A stretch of 13,442 nucleotides of DNA, taken from SIG710 sp045604985 (GTDB taxonomy: Bacteria > Bacillota > Clostridia > Oscillospirales > CAG-272). A program made the translations under genes and the position numbers. Below, piece by piece: positions 1-6,615 of the stretch. The notes below the pieces were generated by a model. It had not been told where the DNA came from, ran no database searches, and worked only from the letters and a program-made list of their open reading frames with translations. Location: assembly GCA_045604985.1 (NCBI GenBank), contig JAZUPD010000033.1:1-13442 (forward strand). The letters run 5' to 3'. Numbering within the stretch: position 1 is the first letter of the stretch; each line of letters opens with the position of its first letter.

Positions 1-29
1 AGTTGGTTTTTGTTTCAAATAAAAATTTG

Positions 30-102
30 TAGGACTGTGAGGATGAACTAAATAGTAAAGTTTTGATAAAACTTACTAACTGCGCTCGACCACACAGTCC
101 TA
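30..102. repeat. Palindromic intergenic element, copy 1 (AAGTTTTGATAAAACTT core)
   Basis: Outer arms TAGGACTGTG (30-39) and CACAGTCCTA (93-102) are perfect 10-bp inverted repeats, and pairing continues outward through AAATTT with one bulge. Between them lies a second inverted repeat, AGTAAAGTTTT / AAAACTTACT (54-77), whose centre is the 17-mer AAGTTTTGATAAAACTT at 58-74. The same 17-mer occurs on the opposite strand at 3770-3786. The element ends 45 bp before the rnr start. It is not followed by a T-run on the plus strand, so it is not an obvious intrinsic terminator. It may be a dispersed structured repeat, or the 3' end of an upstream transcription unit not included here. Confidence 0.6.
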
Positions 103-147
103 AAATTTCCTATCTACATCGCAAAGAAATCAGAGAAAGGCTGTGAT

Positions 148-2376
148 TTGGATTTGTCAAACGAAAAATATGCAAAGATAATTCGAGAAATAATCGAAGA
201 TCCCGAATACAGGCCGCTTCTCCCAAGCGCCCTTATCGCAATTATGAAAGCCACCGACGAAGAGATTGACGAGGTACGTTCCGTCATCGAAAAAATGGCA
301 AGACAGGGAGAGATCGCTCTTACAAAAAAAGGAAAAGTGGCTTCTCTTAGCTCTGTGGGTATCGTCAGTGGAATTTATAGGGGAACAACCAAGCATTTCG
401 GATTTGTAACACCGAACGATGGCAGTGAGGACATTTTTATCCCCGCCGCAAAAACACTTTTTGCCCTTGACGGCGACAAGGTCCTTGTCAGAATCACCGA
501 ACACAGAAGCAAAAATAAACATTTTGATACAAGGAAGCTGAAAAAAGGAAAGGGCGGCAAACTAGTCCCCATTCCTGATGAAAAAAGGCAGGATAAAGGG
601 GCTGAGGGTGAGATCGTTAAAATACAAGAACGCTATCTTGCCGCACACAATGTTGTTGGTGTTTATTACGAGATCGACGAGAAAAGGGGAAAAAAATATC
701 ACACGGTCGGCTGGGTGGAGCCTGACAGAAAAAAACTACCCTATTCGGTTTTCATAGATGCTCGTGCCGCAAGAGGCGCAGGAGTTTGTATCGGTGACAA
801 AGTAGAAGCGAAAATTACAAAATTCCCATCCGAGAGAGACGAGCTTTCGGGCGAGATCATAGCAAATTTCGGAGATTCGGAAACAAAAAGCGCAAATTAT
901 GCCGCAATTCTTGCGGAAAACGGTATAGAGACAGAATTTTCCGAGGAGGTCCTTGCAGAAGCTGAACAGGCATCTGAAATGCCAATAAATACCGATGGCA
1001 GACTTGATCTTCGCGACAAGATAATCTTCACCATCGACGGATCTGACGCAAAAGATCTGGACGATGCAATTTCACTTGAAAAAGACGGCGAAAATTACCG
1101 CCTCGGAGTTCATATCGCAGATGTTTCCGAGTATGTAAAACTCGGCTCCGTCACAGATAAATGTGCCCTTTCAAGGGGAACAAGCGTATATTTTACCGAC
1201 AAGGTCGTTCCCATGCTTCCAAAGAGCCTTTCAAATGGCTCCTGCTCCCTTGGAGGCGGACTCGACCGCTATACGCTTTCAGCTTTTATGACCCTTGATA
1301 AGAACGGCAAAATTATTGAGACAGAGGTTGCGGAGACCGTTATCAACTCAAAGGTCAGGGGAGTTTACAGCGAAATAAATGACATTTTTGAAAAAGGAAA
1401 AGACTCCGAATTCTCCGAAAAATATGCGGAAGTGCTATCCACTCTTTCAGAAATGCACTCTCTTTACAAAATAATGAAAAAGCGTGCGGAATACCGAGGT
1501 TCTGTTGAACTTGACACGGAGGAAGCAGTGATTCTTCTGGGTAAAAACGGCGAACCCGTTGACATCGTGGCAAGGGAGCGAGGAGACGGAGAGCGGATGA
1601 TAGAGCAATTTATGCTCTGTGCAAACGAAGGGATCGCAACGTTCCTTACCAACCTTTCCCTTCCCTGCGTTTACCGAGTTCACGAAGCCCCATCTCCGGA
1701 AAAGCTTGAGGGTTTTGCGGCTTTTGCACAGGGGGTCGGACTCGATATTAGACCTTTGAGAGCAAAAACTCTTTACCCATCGGCATTTGCAGCCGTGCTT
1801 GATGAAAGCCGTGAAAAGGGCATAAGTGCGGTCGTTTCGGGCGTTATGCTTCGTGCGATGATGAAAGCAAAATATTCAGCACAGCCCGCACCTCATTTTG
1901 GACTTGCCATCGACCTTTACTGTCATTTCACCTCTCCCATCCGCCGTTATCCCGATCTCACCGTTCATAGAATAGTGAAGGCTATGCTTCGGGGAGAGGC
2001 AGTTGGAAGCACTCTTACACGCCTTACGACATTTGCGGGAGAAAGTGCGGCAAGGTCAAGCGAAAACGAGCTGAAAGCCCTTTCCGCAGAACGCGAGATC
2101 GACGATCTTTATAAGGCTATCTATATGTCGGATAAGGTGGGAGAGGAATTTGAAGGTGTTATCAGCTCTGTGACCTCGTTTGGGCTTTTCGTTCAACTTC
2201 CAAATACCATCGAAGGGCTAGTCCCCATTGAGAGCATGGACGGAAGATTCACATTTGACGAAAAGCATTTTACACTTTCCTTTGGAAGGACTGTTTACCG
2301 CCTCGGTCAGACGGTAAGAGTTAAAATAACAAGATCTGATATCCCATCAAGAAGGATAAGCATGGAGCTTGTATGA
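148..2376 (+). CDS. rnr: Ribonuclease R (RNB-family 3'-5' exoribonuclease)
   Basis: A processive 3'-to-5' hydrolytic exoribonuclease of the cytoplasm that degrades structured RNA and takes part in mRNA, rRNA and tmRNA quality control. The 742 residues are near the usual family length. Domain order is an N-terminal winged-helix-like region (about 1-65), a cold-shock OB domain (about 72-118), a lysine-rich linker (120-150), a second OB region (to about 240), the RNB catalytic domain (about 283-610) and a C-terminal S1 domain (about 668-742). The catalytic acidic cluster is intact: D297, D303, D305 and D306 in IDGSDAKDLDDA. The FTSPIRRYPDLTVHR signature is also present. The start is TTG at 148, chosen because AGAAAGG at 134-140 lies 7 bases upstream and no in-frame ATG fits better. 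In many Firmicutes rnr sits between secG and smpB; here a terminator follows directly, so smpB is not downstream. Confidence 0.96.
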   Translation: MDLSNEKYAKIIREIIEDPEYRPLLPSALIAIMKATDEEIDEVRSVIEKMARQGEIALTKKGKVASLSSVGIVSGIYRGTTKHFGFVTPNDGSEDIFIPAAKTLFALDGDKVLVRITEHRSKNKHFDTRKLKKGKGGKLVPIPDEKRQDKGAEGEIVKIQERYLAAHNVVGVYYEIDEKRGKKYHTVGWVEPDRKKLPYSVFIDARAARGAGVCIGDKVEAKITKFPSERDELSGEIIANFGDSETKSANYAAILAENGIETEFSEEVLAEAEQASEMPINTDGRLDLRDKIIFTIDGSDAKDLDDAISLEKDGENYRLGVHIADVSEYVKLGSVTDKCALSRGTSVYFTDKVVPMLPKSLSNGSCSLGGGLDRYTLSAFMTLDKNGKIIETEVAETVINSKVRGVYSEINDIFEKGKDSEFSEKYAEVLSTLSEMHSLYKIMKKRAEYRGSVELDTEEAVILLGKNGEPVDIVARERGDGERMIEQFMLCANEGIATFLTNLSLPCVYRVHEAPSPEKLEGFAAFAQGVGLDIRPLRAKTLYPSAFAAVLDESREKGISAVVSGVMLRAMMKAKYSAQPAPHFGLAIDLYCHFTSPIRRYPDLTVHRIVKAMLRGEAVGSTLTRLTTFAGESAARSSENELKALSAEREIDDLYKAIYMSDKVGEEFEGVISSVTSFGLFVQLPNTIEGLVPIESMDGRFTFDEKHFTLSFGRTVYRLGQTVRVKITRSDIPSRRISMELV

Positions 2377-2382
2377 TAAATC

Positions 2383-2422
2383 AAGGTACCGAGCCGAATT
2401 TTTAGCCTCGATACCTTTTTTT
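2383..2422 (+). terminator. Intrinsic terminator of rnr
   Basis: The arms AAGGTACCGAG (2383-2393) and CTCGATACCTT (2407-2417) pair with one internal mismatch around a 13-base loop, and a run of seven T follows (2416-2422). It begins 7 bases after the rnr stop codon, so rnr is the last gene of its transcript. Confidence 0.8.
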
Positions 2423-2530
2423 ATTTGAAAACTGCAAATAAAAATTTATAAAGGAGACACTAAGCCGATTATCTATAGTGGAGGCGGCTATCCCAACATC
2501 TTATTCTTACTTTTTTAGTATGAAAATAAT

Positions 2531-2560
2531 AAAGCCAAGAGCCTTATCGCTCTTGGCTTT
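2531..2560 (-). terminator. Intrinsic terminator of the aldo/keto reductase gene
   Basis: A perfect 12-bp stem, AAAGCCAAGAGC (2531-2542) with GCTCTTGGCTTT (2549-2560), encloses a 6-base loop. On the minus strand it starts 15 bases past the reductase stop and is followed by TATTATTTT. On the plus strand it is followed by a weaker T-rich stretch, so it may also back up the rnr terminator. Confidence 0.85.
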
Positions 2561-2574
2561 TGCTTATTAAATTT

Positions 2575-3684
2575 TTATTCTTCAAATTTTTTTGCAACAT
2601 CTCCCAGATGCTTGATTATGGGTAGCTTCTGGGGACAGATGCCCTCACACTGACCACATTCGATGCACTGACTTGCTTTGCCATAGGTTTTGGTGAGATT
2701 ATGGTAATAATCCGTCTGAACAGTCCAGCTCTTTTTACCGTTATTTTCAAGAATATCAGCATTATAAAGGGAGAAATACTGCGGTATCGGAATATTCATA
2801 GGGCAACCCTCGGTGCAATAGGAACAAGCAGTGCAGGCGACGGTTTTTGTAGAATTGATAATTTCAACCGACTTGTCGATTATCTCTCTTTCCTCATCAT
2901 CAAGAGGTGTAAAATCCTTCATATATCCCATGTTATCCTCAAGCTGAGCCAGATCGCTCATGCCCGAAAGAACAGTCATAACGCCCGGAAGACCTGCTGC
3001 AAAGCGTATTGCCCAAGAAGGGACGGACATATCCGGATTTTTCTCCTTCATCAGCTTTTCCGCATCTGCAGGCAACGAAGCGAGCGTGCCTCCCTTGACA
3101 GGCTCCATAACGATGATGGGCTTGCCATGCTTTCTTGCAACCTCATAGCATTTTCTGGACTGGACGCCCTCGTTATCCCAGTCAATATAGTTGATCTGAA
3201 GCTGAACAAATTCCATCTCGGGGTGTTCTGTAAGTATTTTATCAAGAAGCGCTGCCTCATCATGAAATGAAAAACCCATATGCTTTATAAGCCCTTGCCT
3301 TTTCTTTTCGGCAATCCACTCAAAGCAATGGAATTTTTCATATTTTTCATAGTTTTCGCCGCCGATAGCATGGAGAAAATAGTAATCGAAATATTCTGCG
3401 CCTGTTTTTCTCCTTTGCTCCTCGAAAATGCGGTCTCTGTCCGCTTCCTCCTTTACAAAGCCCACATGAAGCTTTGTGGTAAGAGTAAACTCGCTTCTGT
3501 CGTGGCGGTCGGTAAGAGCCTCCTTTACAGCCTCCTCACTCTTGAAGGAGCAGTACATCCATGCGGTGTCAAAATATGTAAATCCCTCCTCGATGAAGCG
3601 GTCAACCATTTTTTTCATTTGATCTATGTCTATTTCTTTTTCAATCATCGGTAAGCGCATAAGTCCGAATCCGAGTTTTTTCAT
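2575..3684 (-). CDS. Aldo/keto reductase with C-terminal 4Fe-4S ferredoxin-like domain
   Basis: A predicted cytoplasmic oxidoreductase of the clostridial aldo/keto reductase group that carries an iron-sulfur tail (COG1453-like). Its substrate is unknown. The 369 residues begin MKKLGFGLMRLP; residues 1-270 form the AKR (alpha/beta)8 barrel. The catalytic tetrad can be placed at D39, Y44 (FDTAWMY), K71 (TTKL) and H105 (YFLHAIGG). The C-terminus has two CX2CX2CX3C motifs, C284/C287/C290/C294 and C340/C343/C346/C350, predicting two 4Fe-4S clusters and suggesting electron exchange with ferredoxin or flavin partners rather than simple NADPH chemistry. The start is ATG at 3684, preceded by AAAGGAGA (3691-3698). 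A longer reading to a TTG at 3708 would run through this ribosome binding site and is rejected. The gene stands alone, with its own promoter and terminator. Confidence 0.9.
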   Translation of the reverse strand: MKKLGFGLMRLPMIEKEIDIDQMKKMVDRFIEEGFTYFDTAWMYCSFKSEEAVKEALTDRHDRSEFTLTTKLHVGFVKEEADRDRIFEEQRRKTGAEYFDYYFLHAIGGENYEKYEKFHCFEWIAEKKRQGLIKHMGFSFHDEAALLDKILTEHPEMEFVQLQINYIDWDNEGVQSRKCYEVARKHGKPIIVMEPVKGGTLASLPADAEKLMKEKNPDMSVPSWAIRFAAGLPGVMTVLSGMSDLAQLEDNMGYMKDFTPLDDEEREIIDKSVEIINSTKTVACTACSYCTEGCPMNIPIPQYFSLYNADILENNGKKSWTVQTDYYHNLTKTYGKASQCIECGQCEGICPQKLPIIKHLGDVAKKFEE

Positions 3685-3725
3685 TTTATATCTCCTTTCA
3701 GTGTGCAAACAAGATTTTCGCCTCC

Positions 3726-3805
3726 GGTGAGACGGCCGACACTATCGCTGATAACAAAAGCTTTTGAAAAAGTTTTATCAAAACTTGACTAAACAAGTGT
3801 CACCT
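3726..3805 (-). repeat. Palindromic intergenic element, copy 2, in the reductase 5' leader
   Basis: Read on the minus strand, AGGTGACACT (3805-3796) opens the element and AGTGTC (3743-3738) closes it, giving a 6-bp outer stem. GGTGA/TCACC complementarity is seen further out, at 3726-3730. Inside are AAGTTTTGATAAAACTT (3786-3770), identical to the 17-mer of copy 1, and the perfect 12-bp palindrome CAAAAGCTTTTG (3766-3755). AAAACTTTTTCAAAAG can also fold with the following CTTTT. With the promoter placed at 3809-3838, the element would be transcribed as nearly the whole untranslated leader of the reductase mRNA. Confidence 0.6.
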
Positions 3806-3808
3806 ATA

Positions 3809-3838
3809 ATTTATACCATAAAAAAAAACGCATGACAA
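3809..3838 (-). promoter_or_regulatory. Sigma-A-type promoter of the aldo/keto reductase gene
   Basis: On the minus strand, TTGTCA (3838-3833) and TATAAT (3814-3809) are separated by 18 bases, one mismatch from consensus overall. Transcription would start near 3802, leaving a leader of about 118 bases before the ATG at 3684. That leader contains the palindromic element. Confidence 0.7.
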
Positions 3839-3975
3839 CCTTTTACCCTGTAAACTTTCTGTTAATTTGCTTAAAATATGTCCCAAAAATGTTAAAACTA
3901 TTGGAAATTATGTAAAAATTTTATATATTGACAAGAAAATGCAAAATAGGTCTTTAAAAATTCAAAAAAAAAGTG

Positions 3976-3981
3976 TATAAT
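3976..3981 (+). promoter_or_regulatory. Probable -10 box of the guaB operon
   Basis: TATAAT at 3976-3981 lies 33 bases before the guaB start. No good -35 box sits at 16-18 bases. A perfect TTGACA occurs at 3928-3933 but is 42 bases away, too far to pair with this box. The spacer between the divergent reductase and guaB genes (3685-4014) holds otherwise only the palindromic element, the reductase promoter and very AT-rich sequence that could act as an UP-element. No purine riboswitch is seen in the short leader. Confidence 0.45.
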
Positions 3982-4014
3982 AATATGTAAAAAGTTCAAA
4001 AGGAGATTTTACAC

Positions 4015-5520
4015 ATGGCAACATTCATAAACGAAGCATCACATACCTTTAACGAGTACCTTCTCATACCCGGCTATTCGTCAAGTGAGTGCATTCCCTC
4101 AAATGTAAGCCTCAAAACCCCTCTTGTTAAATACAAAAAGGGCGAAACACCCAAAATTCAGATGAACATACCTATGGTTTCAGCTATTATGCAGTCTGTT
4201 TCGGGCGATAGACTTGCCGTTGCTCTAGCAACCGAAGGGGGCGTTTCCTTTATCTACGGCTCTCAGTCAATCGAAGACGAGGCAGAGATGGTAAGACGCG
4301 CAAAAAATCATAAGGCGGGTTTTGTTATCAGCGATTCCAATATCACTCCCGATGCAACCATGGCTGACGTTGTTGCTCTAAAGGAAAAAACAGGTCATTC
4401 TACCGTTGCGGTTACGGATAACGGCAAGGCAAACGGTAAGCTTCTCGGTATTGTCACAGGCAGAGATTATCGTGTGAGCCGTATGGATCCTTCAACAAAG
4501 GTAAAAGAATTTATGACTCCGTTTGATAAGCTCATCACAGCTCCCGAGGGAACGACCTTAAAAATCGCAAACGACATAATATGGGATAATAAGCTCAATT
4601 CGCTCCCCATCATTGATAAGGAACGCCGCCTTGTTTATATGGTTTTCCGCAAGGACTACGACACACATAAACAGAATCCCAACGAGCTTCTCGATGCAGA
4701 CAAAAGATACATCGTGGGCGCAGGTATCAACACCCGCGACTATGCCGAGAGAATCCCTGCTCTTGTTGAAGCAGGAGTTGATGTTCTTTGTATAGACTCA
4801 TCCGAGGGCTTCTCCGAATGGCAGAAGAGAACTATTGAGTGGGTAAGAGAAAACTACGGAGACGATGTTAAGATAGGCGCAGGTAATGTTGTTGATGCAA
4901 AAGGCTTCAGATTCCTTGCAGAGTGCGGTGCAGACTTTATCAAAGTCGGTATCGGCGGTGGCTCTATCTGTATCACGAGAGAAACAAAAGGCATCGGTCG
5001 TGGACAGGCTACCGCTCTCATCGAAGTTTGTGCAGAGAGAGACAGATATTTTGAGGAAACAGGAATTTACATTCCCGTTTGCTCCGACGGCGGTATCGTT
5101 TATGACCATCATATAACTCTTGCACTTGCAATGGGCGCAGATTTCGTTATGCTTGGCAGATATTTTGCCCGCTTTGACGAATCTCCTTCAAATAAAGTCA
5201 GCATCGGAGGCACATACTATAAGGAATACTGGGGCGAAGGCTCTGCAAGAGCAAGAAACTGGCAGAGATACGACCTTGGAGGAGATAAAAAGCTTTCCTT
5301 TGAGGAAGGCGTTGACTCATATGTTCCTTATGCAGGCTCGCTGAAGGATAATGTTGCAATGTCTCTTGCAAAGGTAAAATCCACAATGTGCAACTGTGGC
5401 GCACTGACTATTCCCGAGCTTCAGGAGAAAGCTGTGCTAGCTCTCGTTTCCGCAACAAGTATCGTTGAGGGCGGCGCACATGATGTTATTCAAAAGGAAA
5501 AGAGTAATACGGTTAAATAA
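4015..5520 (+). CDS. guaB: IMP dehydrogenase, Tritrichomonas foetus-like type
   Basis: Catalyses NAD-dependent oxidation of IMP to XMP, the first committed step of guanine nucleotide synthesis; a cytoplasmic tetramer. The 501 residues contain the catalytic barrel (about 1-95 and 228-501) split by a CBS-pair region (about 100-222, with MTPF at 167-170). Visible active-site residues are R241 (NTRDY), D261 (CIDSS), C319 and T321 (GGGSICITR), D358 (CSDGG), R382 (LGRYF), R418 and Y419 (NWQRYD) and E431. This numbering matches my recollection of the T. foetus enzyme, and the motifs HTFNEYLLIPG, KGIGRGQATA and KEYWGEGS are also of that type rather than of the common B. subtilis type. R322 and E431 are the residues linked to mycophenolate insensitivity in that enzyme. 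ATG at 4015 has AAAAGGAGA (3998-4006) upstream. First gene of an operon with guaA. Confidence 0.95.
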   Translation: MATFINEASHTFNEYLLIPGYSSSECIPSNVSLKTPLVKYKKGETPKIQMNIPMVSAIMQSVSGDRLAVALATEGGVSFIYGSQSIEDEAEMVRRAKNHKAGFVISDSNITPDATMADVVALKEKTGHSTVAVTDNGKANGKLLGIVTGRDYRVSRMDPSTKVKEFMTPFDKLITAPEGTTLKIANDIIWDNKLNSLPIIDKERRLVYMVFRKDYDTHKQNPNELLDADKRYIVGAGINTRDYAERIPALVEAGVDVLCIDSSEGFSEWQKRTIEWVRENYGDDVKIGAGNVVDAKGFRFLAECGADFIKVGIGGGSICITRETKGIGRGQATALIEVCAERDRYFEETGIYIPVCSDGGIVYDHHITLALAMGADFVMLGRYFARFDESPSNKVSIGGTYYKEYWGEGSARARNWQRYDLGGDKKLSFEEGVDSYVPYAGSLKDNVAMSLAKVKSTMCNCGALTIPELQEKAVLALVSATSIVEGGAHDVIQKEKSNTVK

Positions 5521-5546
5521 TTCTTAAATTTTAAGGAGTTGATTAT

Positions 5547-6548
5547 ATGAATTCCAACGTACGGCCCGAAACAATGGAAAGAATTACAACAAAAACACTT
5601 GCAGATGCCTTTATAGAGGAGCAAGTTGCCGCTGTAAGAGAGCAGGTAGGAGACAAAAAGGTTCTTTTGGCTCTTTCAGGAGGCGTTGACTCCAGCGTTG
5701 TTGCTGCGCTTCTTATAAAAGCGATCGGTAAACAGCTCGTTTGTGTGCATGTCAACCACGGTCTTATGCGTAAGGATGAATCCGAGAATGTTGTCAAGAT
5801 ATTCGGTGAGGAGCTTGATGCAAACCTTATCTACGTTGATGCAACAGACCGATTCCTCGATCTGCTTGCAGGCGTAAGCGACCCCGAAAAGAAAAGAAAG
5901 ATCATTGGCGCAGAATTTATAAATGTTTTTGCAGATGAAGCAAGAAAACTCGAGGGAGTTGAATTTCTTGCACAGGGAACTATCTATCCCGATATCCTTG
6001 AAAGCATAAAGGCGGCAGAGGGCAAGAAGGCTGTCAAGAGCCATCATAACGTGGGAGGTCTTCCCGATGATCTCAAATTCAGCCTTGTTGAGCCTATCAA
6101 GCTGCTCTTTAAGGATGAGGTAAGAGTCGTTGGCGAGGCTCTCGGTCTTCCCCATGCAATGGTTTACCGTCAGCCGTTCCCCGGTCCGGGTCTTGGCGTA
6201 AGATGCCTTGGCGCAATTACCCGTGCCAGACTTCACGCACTCCGTGAGGCAGACGCAATTCTCCGTGAAGAATTTGACGAATGCGGTCTTGCAGAAAAGG
6301 TATGGCAGTATTTCATCGCTGTTCCCGATATCAAGAGCGTTGGTGTTAAGGACGAGAGCCGCTATGAGGGCTGGCCCGCTATCATCCGTGCAGTTAATAC
6401 AAAGGACGCAATGACAGCCACTATCGAGGAGATCCCCTATGCGGTTCTTCATAAGATAACAGATAGGATCACACATGAGGTAGAGGGCATTAACAGAGTT
6501 CTTTTGGACCTAACACCTAAGCCCATCGGAACAATCGAGTGGGAATGA
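5547..6548 (+). CDS. guaA: GMP synthase, ATP-pyrophosphatase subunit only (no glutaminase domain)
   Basis: Converts XMP to GMP using ATP and ammonia. The 333 residues cover only the C-terminal two thirds of ordinary bacterial GuaA (about 510-525 residues). They comprise the N-type ATP-pyrophosphatase domain with the PP-loop SGGVDSS (44-50), VNHGLMRKDES and QGTIYPDILES, then the dimerisation domain with PFPGPGLGVRCLG and the typical C-terminus KPIGTIEWE. The class I glutamine amidotransferase domain with its Cys-His-Glu triad is absent, and no such gene lies in the window. Only 26 bases separate this gene from guaB, so it was not simply miscalled from an upstream start. ATG at 5547 follows TAAGGAG (5531-5537). 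The arrangement resembles the two-subunit GMP synthase of archaea. A separate glutaminase gene elsewhere, or use of free ammonia, is inferred. The gene could be annotated guaA or, in split nomenclature, as the synthetase subunit. Confidence 0.93.
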   Translation: MNSNVRPETMERITTKTLADAFIEEQVAAVREQVGDKKVLLALSGGVDSSVVAALLIKAIGKQLVCVHVNHGLMRKDESENVVKIFGEELDANLIYVDATDRFLDLLAGVSDPEKKRKIIGAEFINVFADEARKLEGVEFLAQGTIYPDILESIKAAEGKKAVKSHHNVGGLPDDLKFSLVEPIKLLFKDEVRVVGEALGLPHAMVYRQPFPGPGLGVRCLGAITRARLHALREADAILREEFDECGLAEKVWQYFIAVPDIKSVGVKDESRYEGWPAIIRAVNTKDAMTATIEEIPYAVLHKITDRITHEVEGINRVLLDLTPKPIGTIEWE

Positions 6549-6615
6549 GTGTTCTCGGCAATAAAAGTTTAAATTATCCTGCTATATTCCACAAAAAAAG
6601 GAAGGAAAAATAAAA

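Noticed and set aside
16..2447. The shared 13-mer CAAATAAAAATTT at 16-28 and 2435-2447, flanking rnr, as direct repeats of an insertion
   Set aside because: The motif is low-complexity and AT-rich, with no other matching flanking sequence; rnr itself looks like an ordinary resident gene.
2701..3270. A 189-residue open frame on the plus strand opposite the reductase
   Set aside because: It is antisense to conserved AKR sequence, its translation looks random, and no promoter or ribosome binding site precedes it.
3928..3933. TTGACA as the -35 box of guaB
   Set aside because: It is 42 bases from the TATAAT at 3976, and no -10-like hexamer lies 16-18 bases downstream.
5676..6476. A 266-residue open frame on the minus strand opposite guaA
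   Set aside because: It lies wholly opposite a well-recognised gene, has no ribosome binding site or recognisable motif, and is best explained as a codon-bias shadow.
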